The notes: generated by a model from the sequence alone, not told the origin. DNA of 6,650 nt from an uncultured Clostridia bacterium (GCA_944391265.1 CALXSX010000035.1:1-6650); one strand, 5' to 3'. Positions 1-5,955 are shown, numbered from the stretch's first letter. Made by a program: numbers and translations.

Positions 1-389
1 CTCAGCAGGAAAGCGCGCCGCAGCAGGAGAGCACGCAGGCTCCGCAGACGGAGCAGCAGAATCAGACGGCAGACGGGCAAAACACACAGACGGCGGAGCC
101 GGAGGAAGAAAAAACGTACAGCCCGACTTTCATGTACTTTGTTACTGACGCGCAGGAGAAGGAAACATCGGAGATGATCTCATCGCTAAAATCAAAATAT
201 CCTGATGTGATTTTCGACATAAAAAACGTGGACAAGGACCCGTCGCTTCTTGAAAATTTCCAGCTCGTAAGCGGAAAAACTCCGGCGCTCATAATGCTCA
301 ATACGTCTAACGATATTTGCGCAATAGAGTTTACCTGCACAGACAGCGCAAAGCTTGAAGAACAGATAAAATTGGCTTTAGGTAAATAA
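1..389 (+). CDS. C-terminal part of a thioredoxin-like protein with a Gln/Glu-rich linker (5' end outside window)
   Basis: The reading frame is open from the left edge (first full codon at base 3) to a TAA at 387-389, giving 128 visible residues. Residues 1-39 are a low-complexity, Gln/Glu/Thr/Ala-rich stretch of the type that tethers extracytoplasmic domains. An ATG at 132 lies inside the frame but is internal, because the linker codons continue upstream of it and no ribosome binding site precedes it. Residues 40-128 read as a thioredoxin-like beta-alpha-beta-alpha-beta-beta-alpha pattern: a strand around FMYFVTDA, a helix, a strand VIFDIKNVDKDP, a helix, then KTPALIML, which matches the cis-proline strand of thioredoxins, and a final helix. 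No CxxC is present; the only two cysteines (in NDICAIEFTC) are near the C-terminus, so redox catalysis of the classical kind is unlikely. The missing N-terminus may carry a signal or lipobox sequence, but that cannot be seen. The fold assignment is my inference from pattern, and the function is unknown. Confidence 0.75.
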   Translation, partial: QQESAPQQESTQAPQTEQQNQTADGQNTQTAEPEEEKTYSPTFMYFVTDAQEKETSEMISSLKSKYPDVIFDIKNVDKDPSLLENFQLVSGKTPALIMLNTSNDICAIEFTCTDSAKLEEQIKLALGK

Positions 390-395
390 ATACAT

Positions 396-424
396 AAGCG
401 CGCGAGATTTTTCGGAGGCGTTTT
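396..424 (+). terminator. Weak hairpin, possible terminator after the thioredoxin-like gene
   Basis: AAGCGC (396-401) can pair with GCGTTT (418-423), including one G-U pair, and CGA (403-405) with TCG (412-414). An asymmetric internal loop separates the two helices. A short T run and AT-rich DNA follow. It sits seven bases after the stop codon and before the rpsB promoter, which is the right place for a terminator, but the stem is short and imperfect. Confidence 0.3.
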
Positions 425-453
425 ATATAAATTTACTATTTTTCAATTTACTG

Positions 454-482
454 TTGATTTTTTTGTCTGTTTATGATAAAAT
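454..482 (+). promoter_or_regulatory. Sigma-A type promoter for rpsB-tsf
   Basis: The -35 box is TTGATT (454-459) and the -10 box is TAAAAT (477-482), with 17 bases between them. A TG one base upstream of the -10 (474-475) makes it an extended -10 element. The predicted start is a purine near 488-491, leaving a leader of about 108 nt before rpsB. Position, spacing and the AT-rich upstream DNA agree with the promoter of a highly expressed ribosomal protein operon. Confidence 0.8.
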
Positions 483-502
483 AAATCAGTATGAAAAATA
501 CA

Positions 503-550
503 CACGTGTTCCGATCTGGGCGGAGTTGCCGGCGAAAGCATGGTCCCGTG
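503..550 (+). promoter_or_regulatory. Candidate structured leader of the rpsB mRNA
   Basis: The leader contains a GC-rich block unlike its AT-rich flanks. GG/GGG at 518-520 can pair with the C run at 545-547. The segment 528-533 can pair with 538-544 with a bulged A540, capped by a GAAA tetraloop at 534-537. CACG (503-506) can also close the structure against CGTG (547-550). Several ribosomal protein operons are autoregulated through such leaders, and S2 autoregulation is known in E. coli. I do not recognise this as a named leader family, and the fold is hand-drawn, so regulation by S2 is inference. Confidence 0.35.
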
Positions 551-597
551 CAGAGCAGAAGAACGCGGAGGATTAAAAAACAGGAGGAATTTTTAAA

Positions 598-1335
598 ATG
601 GCAAATGTAATTTCAATGAAACAGCTTTTGGAAGCGGGTGTTCATTTCGGGCACCAGACAAGAAGATGGAACCCTAAAATGGCTGAGTACATCTTCACGG
701 AAAGAAACGGCATTTATATCATCGACCTTCAGAAAACCGTTAAGAAGGTTGAAGAGGCTTACTACTTTGTAAGAGATGTAGCTGAACAGGGCGGAGAGGT
801 TCTCTTTGTCGGCACAAAGAAGCAGGCTCAGGACTCAATAAAGGAAGAGGCTGAGCGCGTGGGAATGTACTACGTAAACGCGAGATGGCTCGGCGGAATG
901 CTTACAAACTTCAAGACAATCCAGAAGAGAATAGAAAGACTTGCTCAGATAAATAAGATGGAGGAAGAGGGAACATTTGAACTTCTTCCGAAAAAAGAGG
1001 TAATTAAGCTTAAGGCTCAGAGAGACAAGCTTGAGAAATATCTCGGCGGCATAAAGGAAATGAAGAAGATACCTGATTGTATGTTCGTTGTTGACCCGAG
1101 AAAGGAAAAGATTGCTATAGCAGAGGCTAAAAAGCTTGGGATCCCCGTTGTTGCAATAGTTGATACAAACTGCGATCCGGACGAGGTTGATTATGTTATA
1201 CCCGGCAACGACGACGCTATCCGTGCCGTAAAGCTCATTGCTTCAACTATCGCTAACGCAATACTTGAGGGCAGACAGGGCGAGGACGCTGTTGCCGTTG
1301 AGGCAGAGGAAGAAGAAGAGCAGGCCGAGGAATAA
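598..1335 (+). CDS. rpsB: 30S ribosomal protein S2
   Basis: This 245-residue protein is a component of the small ribosomal subunit, binding late in assembly near the head-body junction and needed for bS1 docking where bS1 exists. The first S2 signature is clear in residues 11-28 (LEAGVHFGHQTRRWNPKM). The central coiled-coil-like insertion spans about 100-155, and the second conserved block is at 159-206, with PDCMFVVDPRKE, IPVVAIVDTNCDPD and IPGNDDAIRA. The length fits the bacterial family. The C-terminal 17 residues are almost all Glu and Ala, a variable acidic tail common in S2. The start is fixed by an AGGAGG (582-587) ten bases before the ATG. It is first in a two-gene unit with tsf, 27 nt apart, as in most bacteria. 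Codon use is rich in AGA, CTT and GTT, consistent with high expression in this genome. Confidence 0.98.
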   Translation: MANVISMKQLLEAGVHFGHQTRRWNPKMAEYIFTERNGIYIIDLQKTVKKVEEAYYFVRDVAEQGGEVLFVGTKKQAQDSIKEEAERVGMYYVNARWLGGMLTNFKTIQKRIERLAQINKMEEEGTFELLPKKEVIKLKAQRDKLEKYLGGIKEMKKIPDCMFVVDPRKEKIAIAEAKKLGIPVVAIVDTNCDPDEVDYVIPGNDDAIRAVKLIASTIANAILEGRQGEDAVAVEAEEEEEQAEE

Positions 1336-1362
1336 TCTTTAATATAACAGGAGGAACGTACA

Positions 1363-2259
1363 ATGGCATTTACAGCAAAAGATGTAAAGGAACTCAGAGA
1401 GATAACAGGCTGCGGCATGATGGACTGCAAGAAGGCTCTTACAGAGACTGACGGCGACAGGGAAAAGGCTATAGAATTTCTCAGAGAAAAGGGACTTGCT
1501 ACAGCTGCTAAGAAATCAGGCAGAATAGCTGCTGAGGGAATAGTCTGCGCTTACGTGTCTGACGATAAGAAGACCGCTGTTCTTCTCGAGGTAAATTCAG
1601 AAACGGACTTTGTTGCTAAAAACAGCGAATTTTTAACATTTGTAAACAATGTAGCTAAAATAGTTGCCGATAACGATCCGGCAGATGTTGAAGCTCTTAA
1701 GGCGCTTCCTTATGAGGGCAGCGAGACAGTAGGCGACAAGCTTACCGCTATGATAGCAAAAATCGGCGAGAACATGAACATCAGACGTTTCGCACGTGTT
1801 CAGGGAAATGTATGCACATACATTCACGGCGGCGGCAGAATCGGCGTTCTTGTTGAAGCCGAGGGAGCTCTTGACACTGACGAAAAGATGGAGGCGGCTC
1901 ACGACATTGCTATGCAGGTAGCTGCTATAAACCCGATGTACCTTTCAAAGGACGTTGTTCCGGCTGAAGATGTTGAAAAGGAAAAGCACATCATCATGGC
2001 TCAGATAAAGGAAGACCCCAAAAACGCAAGCAAGCCTGATAACATCATTGAGAAGATGGTAGGTGGAAAAATCAACAAGTTCTACGAACAGAACTGCCTG
2101 CTTCAGCAGGAATTTGTTAAGGACAATGATCTTAAGGTTGAGAAGTATCTCGCATCTAAGGGCGTTAAGCTTGTAGGATATGTTCGCTTTGAAAAGGGCG
2201 AGGGCATAGAGAAAAAAGAGGAAAACTTTGCAGAAGAAGTTGCAAGCATGATAAAATAA
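1363..2259 (+). CDS. tsf: Translation elongation factor Ts
   Basis: EF-Ts is the cytoplasmic guanine nucleotide exchange factor that releases GDP from EF-Tu. The 298-residue product starts with the UBA-like domain that contacts EF-Tu (residues about 4-45, with ELREITGCGMMDCKKAL). The diagnostic TDFV motif at 81-84, within EVNSETDFVAKN, inserts near the Mg site of EF-Tu. The signature HDIAMQVAA lies at 180-188, followed by the dimerisation and C-terminal region with FYEQNCLLQQEFVKD. Length and domain order are normal. AGGAGG at 1349-1354 sits eight bases before the ATG. It shares a transcript with rpsB, and the intrinsic terminator 25 nt after its stop suggests that most transcription ends here rather than passing into pyrH. 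Confidence 0.98.
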   Translation: MAFTAKDVKELREITGCGMMDCKKALTETDGDREKAIEFLREKGLATAAKKSGRIAAEGIVCAYVSDDKKTAVLLEVNSETDFVAKNSEFLTFVNNVAKIVADNDPADVEALKALPYEGSETVGDKLTAMIAKIGENMNIRRFARVQGNVCTYIHGGGRIGVLVEAEGALDTDEKMEAAHDIAMQVAAINPMYLSKDVVPAEDVEKEKHIIMAQIKEDPKNASKPDNIIEKMVGGKINKFYEQNCLLQQEFVKDNDLKVEKYLASKGVKLVGYVRFEKGEGIEKKEENFAEEVASMIK

Positions 2260-2283
2260 TTGCACTTTGCAAATAGAAAAAAC

Positions 2284-2321
2284 GGGAACACAACGGAGTT
2301 ATTTGCGGTGTTCCCTTTTTT
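2284..2321 (+). terminator. Intrinsic terminator between tsf and pyrH
   Basis: A perfect 8-bp stem pairs GGGAACAC (2284-2291) with GTGTTCCC (2308-2315) across a 16-nt loop, and is followed directly by six T residues. Six A residues precede the left arm, so the element could also work on the opposite strand. It separates the rpsB-tsf unit from the pyrH group, implying either differential expression or partial read-through, because no strong promoter is visible in the 33 bases between it and pyrH. Confidence 0.88.
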
Positions 2322-2354
2322 GAAACAAAAAACCGTGTATAGGAGATAAACCGT

Positions 2355-3068
2355 ATGGAAACAAAGTATAAGAGAGTGCTTATAAAAATCAGCGGTGAGG
2401 CGCTTGCGGGGCCGAACGGGTTCGGTCTTGACGAGGACACAATAAGCGCCATTTCAAAAAGCATTAAAAAGGTGTACGATCTCGGTGTTGAGATAGGAAT
2501 AGTTGTCGGCGGCGGAAATATCTGGAGAGGCAGAAGCGGTGAAAATATGGACAGAACGAGAGCTGACCATATGGGAATGCTCGCGACTGCCATAAATGCG
2601 CTTGCGCTGTGCTCAGCCTTTGAAAATATGGATATACAGACGAGGGTTCAGACAAGCATAGAGATGCGCCAGATAGCGGAGCCGTATATAAGAAGCAGAG
2701 CAGTGCGTCATCTTGAGAAAAAAAGAGTCGTAATATTCGGCTGCGGAACAGGGAACCCGTTCATGTCCACCGACACGGCGGCAGCTCTTCGCGCGGTTGA
2801 AACTGAAGCGGACGTTATACTCCTTGCAAAAAATGTAGATGCTGTTTATGACAGCGACCCGAACGTGAACCCCAATGCAAAGAAGTTTGACAGGCTCACC
2901 TATACGGATATACTCAATAAAAACCTTGCAGTTATGGACTCCACAGCGGCATCGCTTTGCCGTGACAACAATATGCCTATCCTTGTTTTCGGAATCAAGG
3001 ACCCTGAAAATATCGTAAGAGCTGTAAAGGGTGAGCAGATAGGCACGTACGTATCGAATGAAATTTAA
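2355..3068 (+). CDS. pyrH: UMP kinase (uridylate kinase)
   Basis: This enzyme phosphorylates UMP to UDP with ATP, a committed step of pyrimidine nucleotide synthesis. It is a hexameric amino-acid-kinase-fold protein, unlike eukaryotic UMP/CMP kinases. The 237-residue length is typical. Visible family motifs are the N-terminal KISGEAL (11-17), VGGGNIWRG (51-59), the DHMGMLATAINALAL block (71-85), GCGTGNPFMSTDTAAALRA (129-147, UMP-binding and T-rich), KNVDAVYDSDP (159-169, nucleotide binding) and AVMDSTAASLCRDN (192-205). An AGGAGA at 2341-2346, eight bases upstream, supports the ATG. Its neighbours are tsf, across a terminator, and frr. It may be transcribed by read-through from rpsB or from a weak promoter near the end of tsf. 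Confidence 0.97.
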   Translation: METKYKRVLIKISGEALAGPNGFGLDEDTISAISKSIKKVYDLGVEIGIVVGGGNIWRGRSGENMDRTRADHMGMLATAINALALCSAFENMDIQTRVQTSIEMRQIAEPYIRSRAVRHLEKKRVVIFGCGTGNPFMSTDTAAALRAVETEADVILLAKNVDAVYDSDPNVNPNAKKFDRLTYTDILNKNLAVMDSTAASLCRDNNMPILVFGIKDPENIVRAVKGEQIGTYVSNEI

Positions 3069-3095
3069 TTATATAAATAATAAAAGGAAAGGAAA

Positions 3096-3656
3096 GTGAA
3101 AGGCATGGCAAATTACCCGGAAATTGAAGAAAAAATGAAAAAGAGGATCGCCGGATATGAAAGCGAGCTTAAAACTATCAGAGCCGGAAGAGCAAACGCA
3201 TCTGTACTGGACAAGATTTTTGTTGAATATTACGGCGTAAGCACACCTATCGGTCAGGTCGGAACGATTTCATCACCCGATCCGAGAACGCTTCTCATAC
3301 AGCCGTGGGACGCGAGCATATTGAAGGATATTGAGAAGTCCATTCAGGCATCAGATCTCGGTATAGCTCCGCAAAATGACGGAAAGTCCATCAGGCTTTC
3401 GTTCCCTCCCCTTACAGAGGAGCGCAGACGCGAGCTTGCAAAGCTTGTTAAAAAGTATACCGAAGAGGTCAAGGTTCAGATAAGAAACGCAAGGCGCGAC
3501 GGTATAGAGACAGTTAAAAATCAGAAGAAAAACGGCGAAATGACGGAAGATGATGTGAAGGCAGCTGAAAAGGATATTCAGAAACTCACGGATAAGTACA
3601 TTGACCTTGCGGAATCAATCTGCGCAGATAAAGAAAAGGAAATAATGGAAATATAA
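3096..3656 (+). CDS. frr: Ribosome recycling factor
   Basis: RRF acts with EF-G to split post-termination ribosomes for reuse. The 186-residue product has the family's two-domain layout, with a three-helix bundle from both ends and a central beta domain. Conserved segments are IRAGRANASVLDKI (28-41), VEYYGVSTPIGQ (43-54), IQPWDASILKDIEKSI (68-83), the PPLTEERRRELAKLVKKY block (104-121) and NARRDG (131-136). The start is ambiguous. A GTG at 3096 has AAGGA seven bases upstream (3084-3088). An ATG at 3105, giving 183 residues beginning MANYPEIEEKM, has a second AAGGA (3089-3093) eleven bases upstream and better matches the usual N-terminus length. I give the longer form; either is within the family's normal size. 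Confidence 0.96.
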   Translation: MKGMANYPEIEEKMKKRIAGYESELKTIRAGRANASVLDKIFVEYYGVSTPIGQVGTISSPDPRTLLIQPWDASILKDIEKSIQASDLGIAPQNDGKSIRLSFPPLTEERRRELAKLVKKYTEEVKVQIRNARRDGIETVKNQKKNGEMTEDDVKAAEKDIQKLTDKYIDLAESICADKEKEIMEI

Positions 3657-3659
3657 GCT

Positions 3660-4397
3660 ATGTTCGGAAGAAAGAAAAGAAGAAGTGAGATAGATCCGGA
3701 CAGGCTTCCGGAGCATATCGGCGTAATCCTTGACGGCAATGGACGCTGGGCGAAAAAGCGCGGCCTGCCGCGGTCTGCCGGCCATTCGGCAGGAGCTGAT
3801 ACGCTCAAGAAAATCGTTACGGAATGCAATAACATAGGAATAAAATATATAACTGTTTATGCGTTTTCGACCGAAAACTGGAAGCGGCCTAAGGACGAGG
3901 TGGATTTTTTAATGAATCTTCTGCTTGACTATCTCAGAAATGCTGAAAAAACGCTTTCCGGTGAAAATGTCGTTATAAAGGCGATAGGCTCGCGCAAGGA
4001 GCTCAGTGCTGAGATACAGGAGCAGATAGTGAAAACCGAAGCTTTTACGGCGAAAAATTCAGGAATTGTCATGAATATTGCGCTTAACTACGGCGGCAGG
4101 GAAGAGATAGTTAACGCTGTCAGGGAAATAGTAAGCGACGTACAGTCCGGAAAAACAGACAGCGATGACATCGATGAAAGGCTGTTTTCCGACTACCTTT
4201 ATACGAAGGGTCAGCCGGATATAGATTTGCTTATAAGAACCAGCGGAGAGCAAAGGCTCAGCAACTTTCTGCTTTGGCAGAACAGCTATTCGGAGTTGTG
4301 GTTTACCGATAAGCTTTGGCCTGATTTCAGTGTTGATGATCTGCACAGGGCAATTATCGATTTTCAGAGCCGATCAAGGCGCTTCGGCGCAGTTTAA
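3660..4397 (+). CDS. uppS: Undecaprenyl diphosphate synthase (cis-prenyltransferase)
   Basis: UppS condenses farnesyl diphosphate with isopentenyl diphosphates in cis to make the C55 lipid carrier for peptidoglycan and wall polymers. The 245-residue protein has all family blocks. These are HIGVILDGNGRWAKKRG (19-35, with catalytic Asp25), the GHSAGADTLKKIV segment with His42, YAFSTENWKRP (67-77), NYGGREEI (143-150), the C-terminal IPP-binding run with DLLIRTSGEQRLSNF (189-203), and LWPDF (219-223). The residue before Asp25 is Leu where Met is usual, a conservative change. The ATG lies three bases after the frr stop, with only a weak GGAA (3647-3650) as ribosome binding site, so translation is probably coupled to frr. 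It needs isoprenoid precursors made elsewhere. Confidence 0.96.
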   Translation: MFGRKKRRSEIDPDRLPEHIGVILDGNGRWAKKRGLPRSAGHSAGADTLKKIVTECNNIGIKYITVYAFSTENWKRPKDEVDFLMNLLLDYLRNAEKTLSGENVVIKAIGSRKELSAEIQEQIVKTEAFTAKNSGIVMNIALNYGGREEIVNAVREIVSDVQSGKTDSDDIDERLFSDYLYTKGQPDIDLLIRTSGEQRLSNFLLWQNSYSELWFTDKLWPDFSVDDLHRAIIDFQSRSRRFGAV

Positions 4398-4404
4398 GAG
4401 GTGG
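4397..4404 (+). promoter_or_regulatory. Ribosome binding site that fixes the cdsA start
   Basis: AGAGGTGG lies six bases before the ATG at 4411 and overlaps the end of the uppS stop codon. The longer open frame, starting at an ATG at 4330 inside uppS, has no Shine-Dalgarno sequence and would add 27 non-family residues, so 4411 is the true start. Confidence 0.85.
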
Positions 4405-4410
4405 TATAAA

Positions 4411-5202
4411 ATGTGGTTACGTGTTGTTACATCGCTTGTAGGGCTCGCCGTGTTTTTTGCAGTTGTAGCTGCGGGGCAGGCGGCTTTTACCGTGGCTATC
4501 TCGATAGTAACGGTCGGAATGCTGATTGAGATGTACAGTACGATAAAGAGCAAGGCGGTCCTTACCGTTACGGGATTTGTAAGCGCGGCTCTGATACTTG
4601 TGTCTATAATATTCGGAACATTTACAACAGGTACGGCGGCTGTTTTCAGCATATTTATATATCTTGCCGTAATGGTGATATGTCATACGAAAATAACGTA
4701 CGCCGAGGCTGGAACTCACGCGTTTGTGACGTTTTTCATTACGATGTTTTTCGGAACGAATATACGCATTTTTGCGGAATTCGGGTTTGCCGTAATGCTG
4801 CTTGTTTTTATAAGTGCATGGGCGACCGATACGGGGGCATATTTCTCCGGAAGAGCGTTCGGAAAGCACAAGCTCGCTCCTAACCTGAGTCCCAAGAAAA
4901 CCGTTGAGGGTGCTGTCGGAGGCATTGTATCGGCTGCCGTCTGCTGCGTTATATACTTGCTTATCATGAAAACAGCAGGCGCGCCGCTCAGCATAAATTA
5001 TGGTGAAGCGGCAGTTATAGGTGCGTGTGCATCGGTATTTTCTCAAACCGGTGATCTTGTGGCATCCGCTGTCAAGCGTGACTGCGGCGTCAAGGACTTC
5101 GGCAATATTTTACCCGGACACGGCGGTATACTCGACAGATTCGACAGCGTTGTTTATGTAACGCCGGTTATATATTACCTGTTTGTTCTGTTGAGTAAAT
5201 AG
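4411..5202 (+). CDS. cdsA: Phosphatidate cytidylyltransferase (CDP-diglyceride synthase)
   Basis: CdsA makes CDP-diacylglycerol from CTP and phosphatidic acid in the cytoplasmic membrane, the branch point for phosphatidylglycerol and other anionic phospholipids. The 263-residue product is strongly hydrophobic, with roughly seven to eight membrane segments (for example about 5-40, 47-70, 75-91, 103-116, 120-138, 168-187 and 246-261). The catalytic region shows AWATDTGAYFSGRAFGKHK (136-154), LSPKKTVEG (159-167) and the full C-terminal CDS signature from SAVKRDCGVKD (219-229) through LPGHGGILDRFD (234-245), whose Asp residues bind metal. It begins 13 nt after the uppS stop with its own ribosome binding site and ends in TAG. 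I see no convincing terminator between it and the tRNA promoter. In many Firmicutes dxr and rseP follow; here they do not. Confidence 0.96.
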   Translation: MWLRVVTSLVGLAVFFAVVAAGQAAFTVAISIVTVGMLIEMYSTIKSKAVLTVTGFVSAALILVSIIFGTFTTGTAAVFSIFIYLAVMVICHTKITYAEAGTHAFVTFFITMFFGTNIRIFAEFGFAVMLLVFISAWATDTGAYFSGRAFGKHKLAPNLSPKKTVEGAVGGIVSAAVCCVIYLLIMKTAGAPLSINYGEAAVIGACASVFSQTGDLVASAVKRDCGVKDFGNILPGHGGILDRFDSVVYVTPVIYYLFVLLSK

Positions 5203-5241
5203 TGTACGTAATACGGTGCAATTATTTGTTAAAAATAACCA

Positions 5242-5270
5242 TTGACTAACATAGCTAAATGTAGTATAAT
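5242..5270 (+). promoter_or_regulatory. Consensus promoter for tRNA-Leu
   Basis: TTGACT (5242-5247) and a perfect TATAAT (5265-5270) are separated by 17 bases. The predicted start is near 5277, about 28 nt before the mature tRNA 5' end and inside the inverted repeat listed next. This is the strongest promoter match in the window. Confidence 0.88.
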
Positions 5271-5272
5271 AC

Positions 5273-5302
5273 TTCATACGGGATTTAGTTATCCCGTATG
5301 AA
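5273..5302. repeat. Perfect 12-bp inverted repeat across the tRNA transcription start
   Basis: TTCATACGGGAT (5273-5284) is the exact reverse complement of ATCCCGTATGAA (5291-5302), with a 6-bp centre TTAGTT. The repeat starts two bases after the -10 box and ends two bases before the mature tRNA, so it covers about -4 to +26. In DNA it could be an operator. In RNA starting near 5277 it would leave a leader hairpin of about eight pairs just before the RNase P cleavage site. No T run follows, so it is not an intrinsic terminator for cdsA. Confidence 0.85.
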
Positions 5303-5304
5303 AT

Positions 5305-5391
5305 GCCGATGTGGTGGAATTGGCAGACGCGCTGGACTCAAAATCCTGTGGTAGTGATACCGTATCGGTTCGACCCCGATCATCGGCACCA
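5305..5391 (+). tRNA. tRNA-Leu, anticodon CAA
   Basis: This 87-nt class II tRNA folds fully by hand. A 7-bp acceptor stem pairs GCCGATG (5305-5311) with CATCGGC (5381-5387), then discriminator A5388 and an encoded CCA at 5389-5391. The T stem is ATCGG/CCGAT with loop TTCGACC (5369-5375). The long variable arm forms a GGTA/TACC stem (5350-5360 region), which is characteristic of Leu. The anticodon CAA at 5339-5341 reads UUG codons and is preceded by U33 and followed by AA. The anticodon stem CTGGA/TCCTG contains one T-T (U-U) mismatch, 5333 against 5347. It has its own consensus promoter and is followed five bases later by a strong hairpin. Confidence 0.97.
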
Positions 5392-5398
5392 AATTAAG

Positions 5399-5432
5399 GG
5401 GCTGTAAAAAAACGTCAGTTTTTTTACAGCCC
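5399..5432. terminator. Perfect 15-bp hairpin after the tRNA, probable terminator or processing structure
   Basis: GGGCTGTAAAAAAAC (5399-5413) pairs perfectly with its complement at 5418-5432 around the loop GTCA. Position alone suggests a tRNA terminator. The form is unusual, because the seven-T run (5419-5425) is inside the 3' arm and the sequence after the stem is TTGCTG, with no U tract. It may therefore act as a weak or bidirectional terminator, as an RNase III or 3'-processing structure, or be a dispersed palindromic repeat. It lies 22 bases before the HD-domain gene. Confidence 0.55.
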
Positions 5433-5454
5433 TTGCTGTATTCAAGGAAAGTAA

Positions 5455-5955
5455 ATGAGGTTTTCTATGATTGATAAAATTTTAGAAGGTATGTTTGAGC
5501 TGTACAGCGGTGATGTAAAACGCATACAGCATTTTACAAAAGTTTTTGCATATGCTACTTATATCGGAAGAAAGGAAAAGCTTTGCGGCAAAGACCTCCT
5601 GATTCTCCAGGCCGCCGCTGTAGTTCATGATATAGGAATTCACGCCTGTGAGGAAAAATACGGAAGCTGCACCGGAAAGCTTCAGGAGAAGGAGGGCCCG
5701 GGTATTGCCGAAAAGCTTCTCGTAAAATGCGGCGCTGATGCTGACTTCGTAAGCAGAGTATGCTTTCTTGTGGCTCACCATCATACGTACTCAGCCGACA
5801 GCCTTGACTGGCAGATACTTCTTGAGTCTGATTTTCTTGTAAACGCATATGAAGATGGGCTTGAAGCCGAATCAATAATGACTGCTTTCCGCAAGATCTT
5901 CAAGACAGAGACCGGTAAAAAATTGCTTTGTGATATGTACGGATTATCACAATGA
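5455..5955 (+). CDS. Small HD-domain metal-dependent phosphohydrolase
   Basis: The 166-residue cytoplasmic protein carries an HD domain over about residues 22-130. Likely metal ligands are His26 (in IQHFTKV), the His58-Asp59 doublet in AAVVHDIGIH, a His cluster 108-110 in LVAHHHTY, and Asp126 in LESDFLVN. These give the H...HD...H...D order of the superfamily, whose members hydrolyse phosphate esters of nucleotides or related molecules. It is a stand-alone domain with no HD-GYP motif, sensor or membrane segment, and the substrate cannot be read from the sequence. The ATG at 5455 has AAGGAAAG six bases upstream (5444-5451). An alternative ATG at 5467 has GAGG six bases before it and would begin MIDKILEGMF. 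No promoter is visible between the tRNA hairpin and this gene, so it may be reached by read-through from the tRNA promoter. No terminator follows it. Confidence 0.88.
   Translation: MRFSMIDKILEGMFELYSGDVKRIQHFTKVFAYATYIGRKEKLCGKDLLILQAAAVVHDIGIHACEEKYGSCTGKLQEKEGPGIAEKLLVKCGADADFVSRVCFLVAHHHTYSADSLDWQILLESDFLVNAYEDGLEAESIMTAFRKIFKTETGKKLLCDMYGLSQ

Noticed and set aside
3710..3750. UppS Met-to-Leu change before the catalytic Asp as loss of function
   Set aside because: Conservative change; Asp25, His42 and all other catalytic and binding blocks are intact.
4330..4410. 27-codon N-terminal extension of cdsA starting inside uppS
   Set aside because: No ribosome binding site, it overlaps conserved uppS codons in another frame, and a strong site precedes the ATG at 4411.
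4417..5046. 209-residue minus-strand open frame opposite cdsA
   Set aside because: Shadow of a clear cdsA; the translation is low-complexity Arg/Lys/Tyr-rich with no family motif.
5222..5238. TTATTT/AAATAA hairpin as a cdsA terminator
   Set aside because: Six A-T pairs only, no GC and no following U tract, and it abuts the tRNA -35 box.
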